A DNA stretch of 64,000 nt from DATBLE01 sp046735055 (GTDB taxonomy: Bacteria > Actinomycetota > Thermoleophilia > Gaiellales > Gaiellaceae): positions 19,595-83,594 of the forward strand of contig JBKPSO010000085.1 in assembly GCA_046735055.1 (NCBI GenBank), written 5' to 3'. Position 1 is the stretch's first letter. Each line of letters opens with the position of its first letter. Position numbers and translations under genes: made by a program. Under the pieces are notes generated by a model. The model made no database searches. It had not been told where the DNA came from and saw nothing but the letters and a program-made list of their open reading frames with translations. Shown here piece by piece: positions 16,939-25,241 of this stretch.

Positions 16939-18321
16939 ATGAGCAGCAGGCGCCTGAGGCATTACGGTATCGCCGCGCTCGCAAGTGCGGCCTCCGTGGC
17001 GGCGATCACCGCCGTCATCTCGCTGCTCGAGCGCTGGGTGCCGGTGCTCAGCCTCGGCGTGCTCTACATCTTCGCGGTGCTGCCCGTGGCGATCGTGTGG
17101 GGCCTCGGCTTCGCACTGCCCGTCTCGGTTGCCAGCATGCTCGCTTTCAACTGGTTCTTCCTGCCGCCGCGGCACACGTTCACCCTCGCCGACAGCGAGA
17201 ACTGGTTCGCGCTCGCGGTTTACCTGGCGACTGCAGTGGTCGTGAGCGAGCTCGCCGCCCGAGCCCGGCGCCGCGCCTCGGCCGCCGAGCAGCGGGAGCG
17301 GGAGTCGACGCTCCTCGCCGGCCTCGCGGCCGACCTTCTGCGCGGCAGAAGCTTGCAGGAGGAGGTTGGCCAGATGGCCGGGAGCACTGCCCAGATTCTC
17401 GGCGTCGACCACGTCGAGATCGAGCTCGGCCACGCAGTGCGGAGTGACAGCCGACGTGCCCCGCATCCGCTCGAGGCCGCGGGACGGAACGTCGGAACGC
17501 TTTACACGCCGTCCGGGACGGACGCGAGCCTGGACGTTCGCCGGCGTTTTCTTCCGGCCCTCGCCGCGCTGCTCGCGGTCGCGGTCGAGCGCGAGGGACT
17601 CGAGCGGGAGGCCCTGGAGGCGGAAACGCTCCGCCGCAGCGACCTGGTCAAGACGGCGCTGCTCCGCGCCGTCTCCCACGATCTGCGCTCGCCCCTGACG
17701 GGCATCAACACCGCGGTCGGCGCGCTCCGCAGCCCCACCTTGAGCCTGACCGAGGCAGACCGGCGTGAGCTCCTGGAGACGATCGACGTCGAGGCCGAGC
17801 GCCTCGGCCGCCTCGTCGACGACCTGCTCGACCTGTCGCGGCTAGAAGCAGGGGCCGCCCCGCCGCAGCCCGAGGCGTGGGAGCTGCCGGAGCTCGTTCG
17901 CGAGGCGGCGGAGGGCCTCCATGCAAGGGAGCGGGTCGAGATCGCGGGTGAGACGCCGATCGTCGACGTCGACGGCGGGCAGATCCAGCGGGCCTTCGCC
18001 AACCTGCTCGAGAACGCGCTCAAGTTCTCGTCCCCCGACGAGACGGTTCACGTGGCGATCACGGCAACCCGAAAGGAGGCGATCGCGCGGGTCGTCGATC
18101 ACGGCCCAGGGCTGCCTCCGGAGGAGCTGGAGCGCGTCTTCGAGCCCTTCTACCGACGCAACGGCGACCGGCGCTCCGGCGCAGGGCTCGGGCTTGCAAT
18201 CGCACGCGGCTTCGTCGAGGCCAACGGTGGACGAATCTGGGCGGAGTCTCGCCCCGGTCAGGGCGCGACGTTCGCGATCGCGTTGCCCGTCGCGTCCGTG
18301 CCCGTGGAGCTCACCAGATGA
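16939..18321 (+). CDS. kdpD: KdpD-like sensor histidine kinase (C-terminal module only)
   Basis: 460 aa. It begins with the four-helix DUF4118 membrane domain of KdpD (about 10-120; LAFNWFFLPPRHTFTLAD is typical). A GAF-like linker follows, then HisKA with phospho-accepting His247 (RAVSHDLRSPLTG) and a HATPase_c domain (NLLENALKFSSP, DHGPGLPPEELERVFEPFYR, GAGLGLAIARGFV). The N-terminal KdpD and Usp domains of the classic 900-residue protein are missing; they are encoded separately at 23632-24723. The gene overlaps kdpE (ATGA), so this is the kinase of the potassium two-component system. Confidence 0.92.
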   Translation: MSSRRLRHYGIAALASAASVAAITAVISLLERWVPVLSLGVLYIFAVLPVAIVWGLGFALPVSVASMLAFNWFFLPPRHTFTLADSENWFALAVYLATAVVVSELAARARRRASAAEQRERESTLLAGLAADLLRGRSLQEEVGQMAGSTAQILGVDHVEIELGHAVRSDSRRAPHPLEAAGRNVGTLYTPSGTDASLDVRRRFLPALAALLAVAVEREGLEREALEAETLRRSDLVKTALLRAVSHDLRSPLTGINTAVGALRSPTLSLTEADRRELLETIDVEAERLGRLVDDLLDLSRLEAGAAPPQPEAWELPELVREAAEGLHARERVEIAGETPIVDVDGGQIQRAFANLLENALKFSSPDETVHVAITATRKEAIARVVDHGPGLPPEELERVFEPFYRRNGDRRSGAGLGLAIARGFVEANGGRIWAESRPGQGATFAIALPVASVPVELTR

Positions 18322-19013
18322 GCGGGCAACGGGTGCTCGTCGTCGACGACGAGCCGCAGATTCTCCGCGCGCTCGGCACGACGCTCCGCGCAGCCGGATA
18401 CGACGTGGACACCGCGGGGACCGCGGCGGCGGCGCTGTCCGCCGCCGCAGCCCACCCGCCGGAGGGCGTGATCCTCGATCTGGTTCTTCCCGACCGCAGT
18501 GGCACCGACGTGTGCCGCGAGCTTCGAACCTGGACCGAGGCGCCGGTGATCGTGCTGTCCGCGGTGGGCCAGGAGTCGGAGAAGGTGGCCGCCCTGGATG
18601 CGGGCGCAGACGACTACGTGACCAAGCCGTTCAGCGTCGACGAGCTGCTCGCGCGGCTGCGTGCCGTCCTTCGCCGGTCCGGCCCGTCGCTCGACCCCGT
18701 GATCGAGGTCGGCGACCTGACGATCGACGTGCCGAACCGTGCGGTCAGACGGGATGGACGACGCATCAAGCTCACCCCGCACGAGTTCGATCTCCTGCGC
18801 GTGCTGGCGCAGAACCGCGGCAAGCTGCTCACGCACCGGATGCTGCTCCGGGAGGTCTGGGGGCCGTCGTACCAGGTCGAGGCGCACTACCTCCACGTCT
18901 ACGTCTCCAATCTCCGCCGCAAGATCGAGTCGGATCCGTCGAAACCGCGCTACGTGCTCACCGAGCCCGGAGCGGGGTACCGGCTTGCAGAAGCCGACGA
19001 TGTAGTCCGTTGA
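18318..19013 (+). CDS. kdpE: KdpE-like OmpR-family response regulator
   Basis: 231 aa. Receiver domain with phospho-acceptor Asp54 (VILDLVLPDRSG), acidic pair VVDDEPQ, and the switch Lys in DYVTKPFSVDE. The C-terminal winged helix is of OmpR type (KLTPHEFDLLRVLAQNRGKL, SNLRRKIESDP). Its start overlaps the stop of the sensor kinase. OmpR-family dimers bind direct repeats about 11 bp apart, and exactly such repeats begin in its last codons (19010-19057), upstream of the kdp structural genes. Confidence 0.93.
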   Translation: MSGQRVLVVDDEPQILRALGTTLRAAGYDVDTAGTAAAALSAAAAHPPEGVILDLVLPDRSGTDVCRELRTWTEAPVIVLSAVGQESEKVAALDAGADDYVTKPFSVDELLARLRAVLRRSGPSLDPVIEVGDLTIDVPNRAVRRDGRRIKLTPHEFDLLRVLAQNRGKLLTHRMLLREVWGPSYQVEAHYLHVYVSNLRRKIESDPSKPRYVLTEPGAGYRLAEADDVVR

Positions 19014-19057
19014 GAAAACTTTGAGCTAGCCGGCCCATCCCTTGAGGTCCCCTTGAC
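19010..19057 (+). promoter_or_regulatory. Proposed KdpE operator: four TTGAG half-sites, 11-21-11 spacing
   Basis: Half-sites TTGAG at 19010, 19021 and 19042 and TTGAC at 19053, all on the plus strand. The offsets of 11, 21 and 11 bp put all four on about the same DNA face. The last half-site sits where a -35 box would be, before a TAGCAT -10 box. The same array with identical offsets occurs at 27563-27610. The link to KdpE is inference from position and the OmpR-type repeat. Confidence 0.65.
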
Positions 19058-19068
19058 GGAGAGGGGCC

Positions 19069-19074
19069 TAGCAT
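19069..19074 (+). promoter_or_regulatory. -10 box of kdp operon
   Basis: TAGCAT, a 7-base spacer, then the ATG at 19082, giving a leaderless transcript that begins with a 20-codon ORF. Confidence 0.5.
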
Positions 19075-19081
19075 CGGACGT

Positions 19082-19144
19082 ATGGACCGGCGCAGGCAGC
19101 TTGCGCGCGCTCTCGACGGCGCCGCCGCACTGGAGCCGCGCTGA
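19082..19144 (+). CDS. 20-codon ORF opening the kdp transcript
   Basis: Encodes MDRRRQLARALDGAAALEPR. Its ATG is exactly where the promoter predicts the 5' end, and its TGA shares a base with the next ATG (TGATG at 19142). It has no recognisable domain: basic N-terminus, Ala-rich middle. It could be a leader peptide that delivers ribosomes to the tiny downstream genes, or a real micropeptide. Support is purely positional. Confidence 0.4.
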   Translation: MDRRRQLARALDGAAALEPR

Positions 19145-19227
19145 TGTACGACCTCGCAGCACTCGCGATCGCAGGCGCGTGCTTCGCGTGCGCCTTCCTG
19201 CTCGTGTGGGTGCTGGGGAAGATCTGA
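19144..19227 (+). CDS. 27-aa single-pass membrane peptide upstream of kdpF
   Basis: A single hydrophobic helix with two Cys (first residues MYDLAALAIAGACFACAF, last residues WVLGKI). It resembles KdpF in size and topology but lacks KdpF's acidic/basic tail. It overlaps both neighbours by TGATG junctions, so it is translated within the kdp series. It may be a second small stabilising subunit of the Kdp pump; I know of no assigned function. Confidence 0.55.
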   Translation: MYDLAALAIAGACFACAFLLVWVLGKI

Positions 19228-19316
19228 TGTCGGCCGGCGACGCGGTCGGGCTCGCGATCTCGCTGGCCGTGCTCGCGTACCTCGTGTACGCCTTGTTCCT
19301 GGGCGAGCGGCTCTAG
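19227..19316 (+). CDS. kdpF: Potassium-transporting ATPase small subunit KdpF
   Basis: 29 aa, one membrane helix ending in the KdpF-like tail VYALFLGERL (compare the usual LLYALLRPERF). KdpF stabilises the KdpABC complex in other bacteria. Position directly before kdpA (3 bp) confirms it. It is too short for most gene finders. Confidence 0.8.
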   Translation: MSAGDAVGLAISLAVLAYLVYALFLGERL

Positions 19317-19319
19317 CCG

Positions 19320-21002
19320 ATGAGCGGGCAGGGCATCGGCCAGCTCCTCCTCTACGGGGTCGTCCTGATCGCGCTCGGCTATCCGCTCGGGCTCTGGATG
19401 GCCCGCGTCTACAGCCGTGAGCGCGGCGATGTCGTCGAGCGCGGGCTGCTCCGTCTGCTCGGCGGCGGCCGCGAGCAGGACTGGAAGGGATACGCGCGGA
19501 CCGTGCTCGTCCTCAGCGTCGGGTTCTTCCTCGTCGTCTATCTGGTCCAGCGCGCCCAGGGCCATCTGTTTCTGAACCCGGATCAGCTGAACGGAGTGCC
19601 GGCGCACATCTCGCTGAACACGGCGATGAGCTTCACGACGAACACGAACTGGCAGTACTACGGCGGCGAGTACACGATGTCGTACCTGACCCAGATGGCC
19701 GCGCTCGCGGTGCAGAACTTCGTCTCGGCCGGGGTCGGGATGGCGGTGCTCGCCGCGGTCGTGCGCGGCATCTCGCGGAGATCGCGGAACGAGCTCGGCA
19801 ACTTCTGGGTCGACCTCTACCGCTCCTGCGTCTACATCCTCCTCCCGCTCGCGGTCATCCTCGGCGTGATCCTGATCTCCCAGGGCGTCCTCCAGACGTT
19901 CCACGGCCATGCGACCGCCACGACGCTCGAGGGCGCCCGGCAGACGATCGCGCGCGGCCCCGCGGCGTCGCAGATCGCGATCAAGCAGCTCGGGACGAAC
20001 GGCGGCGGCTTCTACAACTCGAACTCGGCGGTTCCGTTCGAGAACCCGAACGGTCTGACGAATTTCCTCGAGCTGCTGGCGATCCTGCTGATCCCCGCAG
20101 GGCAGGTGTTCATGTTCGGGAAGATGGTGCTCGCACGGAGGCATGCCTGGATGGTGTTCGCCTCGATGTTCGTCATCTTCGCGATCGGCCTCGCCGTCGC
20201 GCTCCCGGCGGAGCAGCACGGTTCGCAAGTGCTTCGCGCGTCGGGCGTGAACATCACCCAGGGGAACGGCCAGTCCGGCGGCAACATGTCCGACAAGGAG
20301 GTTCGGTTCGGGATCGCCAACACTGCCCTCTGGGCGACGGCGACCACAGACGCCTCGAACGGGTCCGTCGACGGCGGGCACGACGCGTTCACTCCTGCCG
20401 GCGGCGCCGTCCCGCTCGTGAACATCTTCCTCGGGGAAGTGGTGTTCGGCGGGGTCGGCTCTGGCCTCTACGGGATGTTCTTCTACATCCTGATCGCGGT
20501 GTTCGTCGCCGGGCTGATGGTCGGACGCACGCCCGAGTGGCTGGGCAAGAAGATCGAAGCGCGCGAGATCAAGCTCGCGGCGCTCGGCGCCCTGTTCGTG
20601 CCGACGATGGTGCTGACGCTGACCGCGCTCGCGGTTGTGACCAAGGCTGGGCTCGCATCCGTCTACAACCCCGGCGCCCACGGTTTCACAGAATCGCTCT
20701 ACGCCTACACGTCGCAGGGAAACAACAACGGCAGCGCCTTCGCCGGGTACGGAGCGACCAACTTCTCGGCGAGCTTCGGCGCGATCGCGATGTCGTTCGG
20801 ACGCTTCGTGCCGATGCTTGCCGCGCTCGCCATCGGCGGGTCCCTCGCGTCGAAGAAGACCGTGCCGGCGTCGGCCGGTACGTTCCGCACCGACGGGCCG
20901 ACGTTCGTCGTGCTGCTCGTCGGCGTGATTGCGCTCACCGCCGGTCTGATGATCTTCCCGGCGCTAACGCTCGGCCCGGTCGTCGAGGGATTGACGCACT
21001 GA
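19320..21002 (+). CDS. kdpA: Potassium-transporting ATPase subunit KdpA
   Basis: 560 aa, about ten membrane helices, the potassium-binding channel-like subunit of the Kdp P-type pump. Diagnostic stretches include AMSFTTNTNWQYYGGE, TNGGGFYNSNSAVPFENP, GEVVFGGVGSGLYGM and YAYTSQGNNNGSAFAGYG, which hold the selectivity-filter-like glycines. Its stop overlaps the kdpC start (TGATG). The length matches E. coli KdpA (557 aa). Confidence 0.97.
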   Translation: MSGQGIGQLLLYGVVLIALGYPLGLWMARVYSRERGDVVERGLLRLLGGGREQDWKGYARTVLVLSVGFFLVVYLVQRAQGHLFLNPDQLNGVPAHISLNTAMSFTTNTNWQYYGGEYTMSYLTQMAALAVQNFVSAGVGMAVLAAVVRGISRRSRNELGNFWVDLYRSCVYILLPLAVILGVILISQGVLQTFHGHATATTLEGARQTIARGPAASQIAIKQLGTNGGGFYNSNSAVPFENPNGLTNFLELLAILLIPAGQVFMFGKMVLARRHAWMVFASMFVIFAIGLAVALPAEQHGSQVLRASGVNITQGNGQSGGNMSDKEVRFGIANTALWATATTDASNGSVDGGHDAFTPAGGAVPLVNIFLGEVVFGGVGSGLYGMFFYILIAVFVAGLMVGRTPEWLGKKIEAREIKLAALGALFVPTMVLTLTALAVVTKAGLASVYNPGAHGFTESLYAYTSQGNNNGSAFAGYGATNFSASFGAIAMSFGRFVPMLAALAIGGSLASKKTVPASAGTFRTDGPTFVVLLVGVIALTAGLMIFPALTLGPVVEGLTH

Positions 21003-21589
21003 TGCTCCGCGACATAAGGGCATCCGTGATCGCGATCGTTCTCCTCACGCTCGCATTCGGGTTCGCGTATCCCGCCGTGATCACCGGCTTCGCCCAGATC
21101 ACCTGGAAGCACGAGGCGAACGGGAGCCTGATCATGCGCGACGGCAAGGTCGTCGGCTCGAAGCTCGCCGCGCAGGACTTCAAGAGCACGCGCTACGTCC
21201 ACGAGCGCCCGTCGGCAACCTCGCCGGCCTACAACGCCGGCGCGACCACCTTCGCGAACCTCGGGCCGACGAACCCCGATCTGGCCAAGAACGTGAAGTC
21301 GGCTGCCCAGGCGATCCTCGAGCTCGAGCGCCCGTACAACCCCGGCCTCGAGCTCGGGGACATCCCGGTCGACGCGGTGACGACGTCCGCCTCCGGCATC
21401 GATCCGGACATCTCGCCTGCCTATGCGGCGCTCCAGTCGCGGCGGATCTCGGCGGTTCGGCGTCTGCCGCTCGCGACCGTGCAGCAGCTGATCTCGGAAA
21501 ACACCGACAGCCGCTCCCTCGGCTTCCTCGGCGAGCCCGGCGTGAACGTCCTGAAGCTGAACCTCGCTCTCGACAAGGCGGCCGCGTAA
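21002..21589 (+). CDS. kdpC: Potassium-transporting ATPase subunit KdpC
   Basis: 195 aa with one N-terminal membrane helix (SVIAIVLLTLAFGFAYPAVI) and a periplasmic-side domain with typical KdpC motifs (ERPSATSPAYNAGATTFANLGPTN is cut across by many homologues; DIPVDAVTTSASGIDPDISP; LGFLGEPGVNVLKLNLAL). KdpC couples KdpA and KdpB. It lies between kdpA and kdpB, whereas most bacteria have A-B-C. Both ends overlap their neighbours. Confidence 0.95.
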   Translation: MLRDIRASVIAIVLLTLAFGFAYPAVITGFAQITWKHEANGSLIMRDGKVVGSKLAAQDFKSTRYVHERPSATSPAYNAGATTFANLGPTNPDLAKNVKSAAQAILELERPYNPGLELGDIPVDAVTTSASGIDPDISPAYAALQSRRISAVRRLPLATVQQLISENTDSRSLGFLGEPGVNVLKLNLALDKAAA

Positions 21590-23631
21590 TGGCCCGCAGG
21601 TCCACAGGCGTCTTTTCCCGCGACATCGTTCTCGCGGCGATTCGGGACTCGTTCCCGAAGCTCGATCCGCGCAGCCAGGTCCGGAACCCGGTCATGTTCA
21701 TCGTCGAGCTCGGCAGCGTGATCACCACCGTGATCTTCGTGCTCGACCTCGTCCGGGGACACACGGATCAGCTCTGGTTCGTCGCGGTGATCGCCGTCTG
21801 GCTCTGGCTGACGGTGCTGTTCGCGAACTTCGCGGAGGCGATCGCGGAAGGGCGCGGGAAGGCGCAGGCAGACGCGCTCCGTGCCACCCGCACGACGACT
21901 CTCGCCCGTCTCGAGGACGGCCGGCAGATTCCTGCGCCCGAGCTGCAGAAGGGCGATGTCGTGATCGTCGAGGCAGGCGAGGTGATTCCCGCTGACGGCG
22001 AGGTGATCGAGGGGGTCGGCTCCGTGGACGAGTCGGCGATCACGGGCGAGTCCGCACCGGTGATCCGCGAGGCCGGCGGTGACCGGTCGGCCGTCACGGG
22101 CGGCACGAAGCTGCTCTCCGACCACCTGGTCGTGCAGGTCACCCAGGAGCCGGGCAAGTCGTTTCTCGACCGGATGATCGCGCTCGTCGAGGGCGCCGAG
22201 CGCCGCAAGACTCCGAACGAGATCGCGCTCAACATCCTGCTGGCCGGGCTGACGATCACCTTCCTCGCCGCCGTCGTCACGCTGAAGCCGTACGCCGTCT
22301 ACGCGGGCACCGACCTCTCGCAGACTGTGCTGATCGCGCTGCTCGTTGCCCTGATTCCCACCACGATCGGCGCACTGCTCTCGGCGATCGGGATCGCGGG
22401 CATGGATCGCCTCGTGCAGCGGAACGTGCTCGCGATGTCGGGTCGAGCCGTCGAGGCCTCCGGGGACGTCGACGTGCTCCTCCTCGACAAGACCGGCACG
22501 ATCACGCTCGGCAATCGACAGGCCGCTGAGTTCCTGCCTGTCGACGGGGTCGAGGAGCGCGAGCTGGCCGAGGTCGCCCAGCTCGCGTCACTCGCCGACG
22601 AGACGCCCGAGGGCCGCTCGATCGTGGTGCTTGCCAAGGAACGCTTCGGCCTCCGTGAGCGCCAGCTGGGCGAGCACACCTTTGTCCCCTTCACCGCGCA
22701 GACGCGGATGAGCGGGATCGACCTGAACGGGAGCGTGATCCGGAAAGGCGCGGCCGACGCCGTGAAGGCCTTCGTCGCCGAGCGCGGCGGTCATGCGCCG
22801 GTCGAGCTCGACGGGCTCGTGCAGGGTGTCGCGGAAGAGGGCGGCACACCGCTCGTTGTCTCGCGCGACAACTGGACGCTCGGCGTCGTCTACCTGAAGG
22901 ACATCGTCAAGGGTGGCATGGGTGAGCGCTTCGACGAGCTCCGCCGGATGGGGATCCGCACCGTGATGATCACCGGCGACAACCGGGTGACCGCGGCGGT
23001 GATTGCGCAGGAGTCGGGCGTCGACGACTTCCTTGCCGAGGCGACTCCGGAGGCGAAGCTGGCGCTGATCAAGGAGGAGCAGAGCCGGGGCCGGATGATC
23101 GCGATGACGGGCGACGGGACAAACGACGCCCCCGCGCTTGCGCAGGCGGACGTCGGTGTGGCGATGAACACGGGCACGACCGCGGCCAAGGAGGCCGGCA
23201 ACATGGTCGACCTCGACTCGAACCCGACGAAGCTGATCGAGATCGTCGAGGTCGGCAAGCAGCTGCTGATCACGCGCGGGGCGCTGACGACGTTCTCGAT
23301 CGCGAACGACGTGGCGAAGTACTTCGCGATCCTCCCGGCGGTCTTCGCCTACACCTATGCGACCGAGCCGGGTGCGCGCGGGCCGCTCGACGCGCTGAAC
23401 GTCATGCACCTCGGCACGCCGCAGAGCGCGATCATCTCTGCGATCGTCTTCAACGCCCTGATCATCCCGGCGCTTGTCCCGCTCGCCTTGCGCGGAGTGA
23501 AGTATCGCGCGATCGGGGCGACGGCGCTCCTGCGCAGGAACCTGTTGATCTACGGGGTCGGCGGGATGATCCTGCCGTTCGTCGGGATCAAGCTGATCGA
23601 CCTGATCGTCCACAACCTCCTGGGAGCGTGA
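21589..23631 (+). CDS. kdpB: Potassium-transporting ATPase ATP-binding subunit KdpB
   Basis: 680 aa P-type ATPase. The phosphorylated Asp300 lies in DKTGT; TGES (ITGESAPVI), the hinge GDGTNDAPALAQADVGVAMN and KdpB's SIANDVAKYFAI are all present. It hydrolyses ATP to drive K+ import through KdpA. It overlaps kdpC by one base (TAATG), and the N-terminal half of kdpD starts directly after its stop. Length is standard. Confidence 0.97.
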   Translation: MARRSTGVFSRDIVLAAIRDSFPKLDPRSQVRNPVMFIVELGSVITTVIFVLDLVRGHTDQLWFVAVIAVWLWLTVLFANFAEAIAEGRGKAQADALRATRTTTLARLEDGRQIPAPELQKGDVVIVEAGEVIPADGEVIEGVGSVDESAITGESAPVIREAGGDRSAVTGGTKLLSDHLVVQVTQEPGKSFLDRMIALVEGAERRKTPNEIALNILLAGLTITFLAAVVTLKPYAVYAGTDLSQTVLIALLVALIPTTIGALLSAIGIAGMDRLVQRNVLAMSGRAVEASGDVDVLLLDKTGTITLGNRQAAEFLPVDGVEERELAEVAQLASLADETPEGRSIVVLAKERFGLRERQLGEHTFVPFTAQTRMSGIDLNGSVIRKGAADAVKAFVAERGGHAPVELDGLVQGVAEEGGTPLVVSRDNWTLGVVYLKDIVKGGMGERFDELRRMGIRTVMITGDNRVTAAVIAQESGVDDFLAEATPEAKLALIKEEQSRGRMIAMTGDGTNDAPALAQADVGVAMNTGTTAAKEAGNMVDLDSNPTKLIEIVEVGKQLLITRGALTTFSIANDVAKYFAILPAVFAYTYATEPGARGPLDALNVMHLGTPQSAIISAIVFNALIIPALVPLALRGVKYRAIGATALLRRNLLIYGVGGMILPFVGIKLIDLIVHNLLGA

Positions 23632-24723
23632 GTGGCTCGGGGCAGATATCGCATCCTGCTCGGAATGGCAGCGGGGGTCGGCAAGACGTACCGAATGCTG
23701 CAGGAGGGTCGGCAGGCTCTGGAGGAGGGCCGCGACGTCGTGATCGGCTACCTGGAGCCGCACGACCGGCCCGAGACGTCGGCGCTGGCTGAGGGACTGG
23801 AGGTCGTGCCGCGCCTGCGCGCGCAGCATGGGACGCTGGAGCTCGAGGAGATGGACGTCGACGCGGTGATCCGCCGGGCTCCGGAGCTCGCCCTGATCGA
23901 CGAGCTCGCGCACACCAATGCGCCCGGGATGCGGAACGAAAAGCGCTACCAGGACATCGAGGAGATCCTCGACGCAGGGGTCGACGTGATCTCGACCGTC
24001 AACGTCCAGCACCTCGAGAGTCTCAACGACGCGATCTTCGAGCTGACGGAGACCCGCGTGCGGGAGACGTTCCCCGACCGCATCCTGACCGAGGCCGACG
24101 AGGTCGTGCTCGTCGACCTGGCGCCCGAGGCGCTGCAGGAGCGGCTCCGGGCGGGCAAGGTCTACCCGAAGGAACGCGCGGAGGTCGCGCTGAACAACTT
24201 CTTCCGCGCCGACAAGCTCTCCGCGCTGCGCGAGCTCGCGCTGCGTGAGGTCGCAGAGGACGTGGAGGCGCGGAGAATCGCCCGTCCGCTCGAGCCGCTC
24301 AGCCAGCAGGCCGTGGCGGAGCGCGTGCTGGCGATGGTCGAGCCGCAGCCCAAGTCCCAGCGGATCATGCGACGCGCGTGGCGCTCGGCCCAGCGGCTCG
24401 GAGCGGAGATGGACGCGCTCTGGGTCCGGAAGCCAGGCCGCCCGCCGACCGAGCAGGAGGCGACCCAGCTCGCCGCGCTCCGCCGGCTGGCGGTCATCCT
24501 CGGCGTCCACTTCCTGGAGGACGAGGGCGACGACCTCGTCGCGACCGTACGCCGGGTCGCGGCCGAGCGTGGCTCGACCTACGTGTTCGTCGGCACGCCG
24601 GACGAGTCGCGGCGCCGCGAGATCTTCGGCGGCTCGCTCCTCTCGCGCATGGTGCGCGAGCTTCCCGGCGTCGACATCCGCGTCGTCGCAAGCCGCGCGG
24701 AGCTGGACAAGCTCGCGCCGTGA
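23632..24723 (+). CDS. kdpD: KdpD N-terminal half (KdpD sensor domain plus Usp domain), no kinase
   Basis: 363 aa, GTG start. Residues 1-210 are the KdpD cytoplasmic domain, with a Walker A motif (GMAAGVGKTYRML) and DELAHTN, NEKRYQDIEEIL, STVNVQHLESLND. Residues about 230-355 form a Usp-like domain (VLAMVEPQPKSQRIMRRA; VGTPDESRRREIFGGSLLSRMV). There is no DUF4118, HisKA or HATPase; those are on the protein encoded at 16939-18321. The two halves probably act together in sensing K+ or second messengers. Such free N-terminal KdpD proteins are known in some lineages. Confidence 0.9.
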   Translation: MARGRYRILLGMAAGVGKTYRMLQEGRQALEEGRDVVIGYLEPHDRPETSALAEGLEVVPRLRAQHGTLELEEMDVDAVIRRAPELALIDELAHTNAPGMRNEKRYQDIEEILDAGVDVISTVNVQHLESLNDAIFELTETRVRETFPDRILTEADEVVLVDLAPEALQERLRAGKVYPKERAEVALNNFFRADKLSALRELALREVAEDVEARRIARPLEPLSQQAVAERVLAMVEPQPKSQRIMRRAWRSAQRLGAEMDALWVRKPGRPPTEQEATQLAALRRLAVILGVHFLEDEGDDLVATVRRVAAERGSTYVFVGTPDESRRREIFGGSLLSRMVRELPGVDIRVVASRAELDKLAP

Positions 24724-25241
24724 TCGTTGCCGTCATCGCTCTTGCCGCGCTCGCAATCGTGCTTGCGGTAGTCCTCGTCTTCCGCAGCGGCTTCAGGCTG
24801 CGCAAGCTCCGGCCGGGCGAGCGGCGTATTCTCGTCCCGTTCAGCGGGGGGACACTGGACCCGACGGTGCTCGACGCCGCGCTCCGGCTTGCCGGCGCCG
24901 AGAGTGCGACGCTCGTTCCCGCCTACCTTCTGCTCGTGCCGTTGCGCTACTCCGAGGACTCACCGCTCGCCGACGAGGTCTCGGTCGCGATGCCGCTGCT
25001 CGAGGCCGTCGAGCGGGCGGCCGTTCGCGCCGGCGTGCCGGTCGATGCTCGGATCGAGAAGGGGCGGACGCTCACGCACGCGTTGCGGCTGCTCTGGGAC
25101 GTCGAGAGCTTCGACCGCATCGTCGCCCCGGCGACACCCGACGGTCAGGGCTTTACGACGAAGGACCTGACCTGGCTGCTCGAGCACGCGCCGGCGGAGA
25201 CGCTCGTCCTCAAGCCGCGCGAGGAGGCGGCCGTCAGCTGA
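24720..25241 (+). CDS. Membrane-anchored universal stress protein-like protein
   Basis: 173 aa, GTG start overlapping the kdpD-N stop (GTGA). One N-terminal helix (VAVIALAALAIVLAVVLVF) is followed by a Usp/HUP-like fold (RRILVPFSGGTLDPTVLDAAL at its start, AETLVLKP at its end). The last gene of the kdp operon, it may bind a nucleotide such as c-di-AMP or ATP in potassium control. That is inference from its place and fold. It overlaps the convergent KimA-like gene by 8 bp. Confidence 0.75.
   Translation: MIVAVIALAALAIVLAVVLVFRSGFRLRKLRPGERRILVPFSGGTLDPTVLDAALRLAGAESATLVPAYLLLVPLRYSEDSPLADEVSVAMPLLEAVERAAVRAGVPVDARIEKGRTLTHALRLLWDVESFDRIVAPATPDGQGFTTKDLTWLLEHAPAETLVLKPREEAAVS

Noticed and set aside
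23632..24723. Truncation or frameshift of a full-length kdpD
   Set aside because: Both halves end in proper overlaps with their neighbours and the missing half exists as its own promoter-bearing gene, so this is a stable split.
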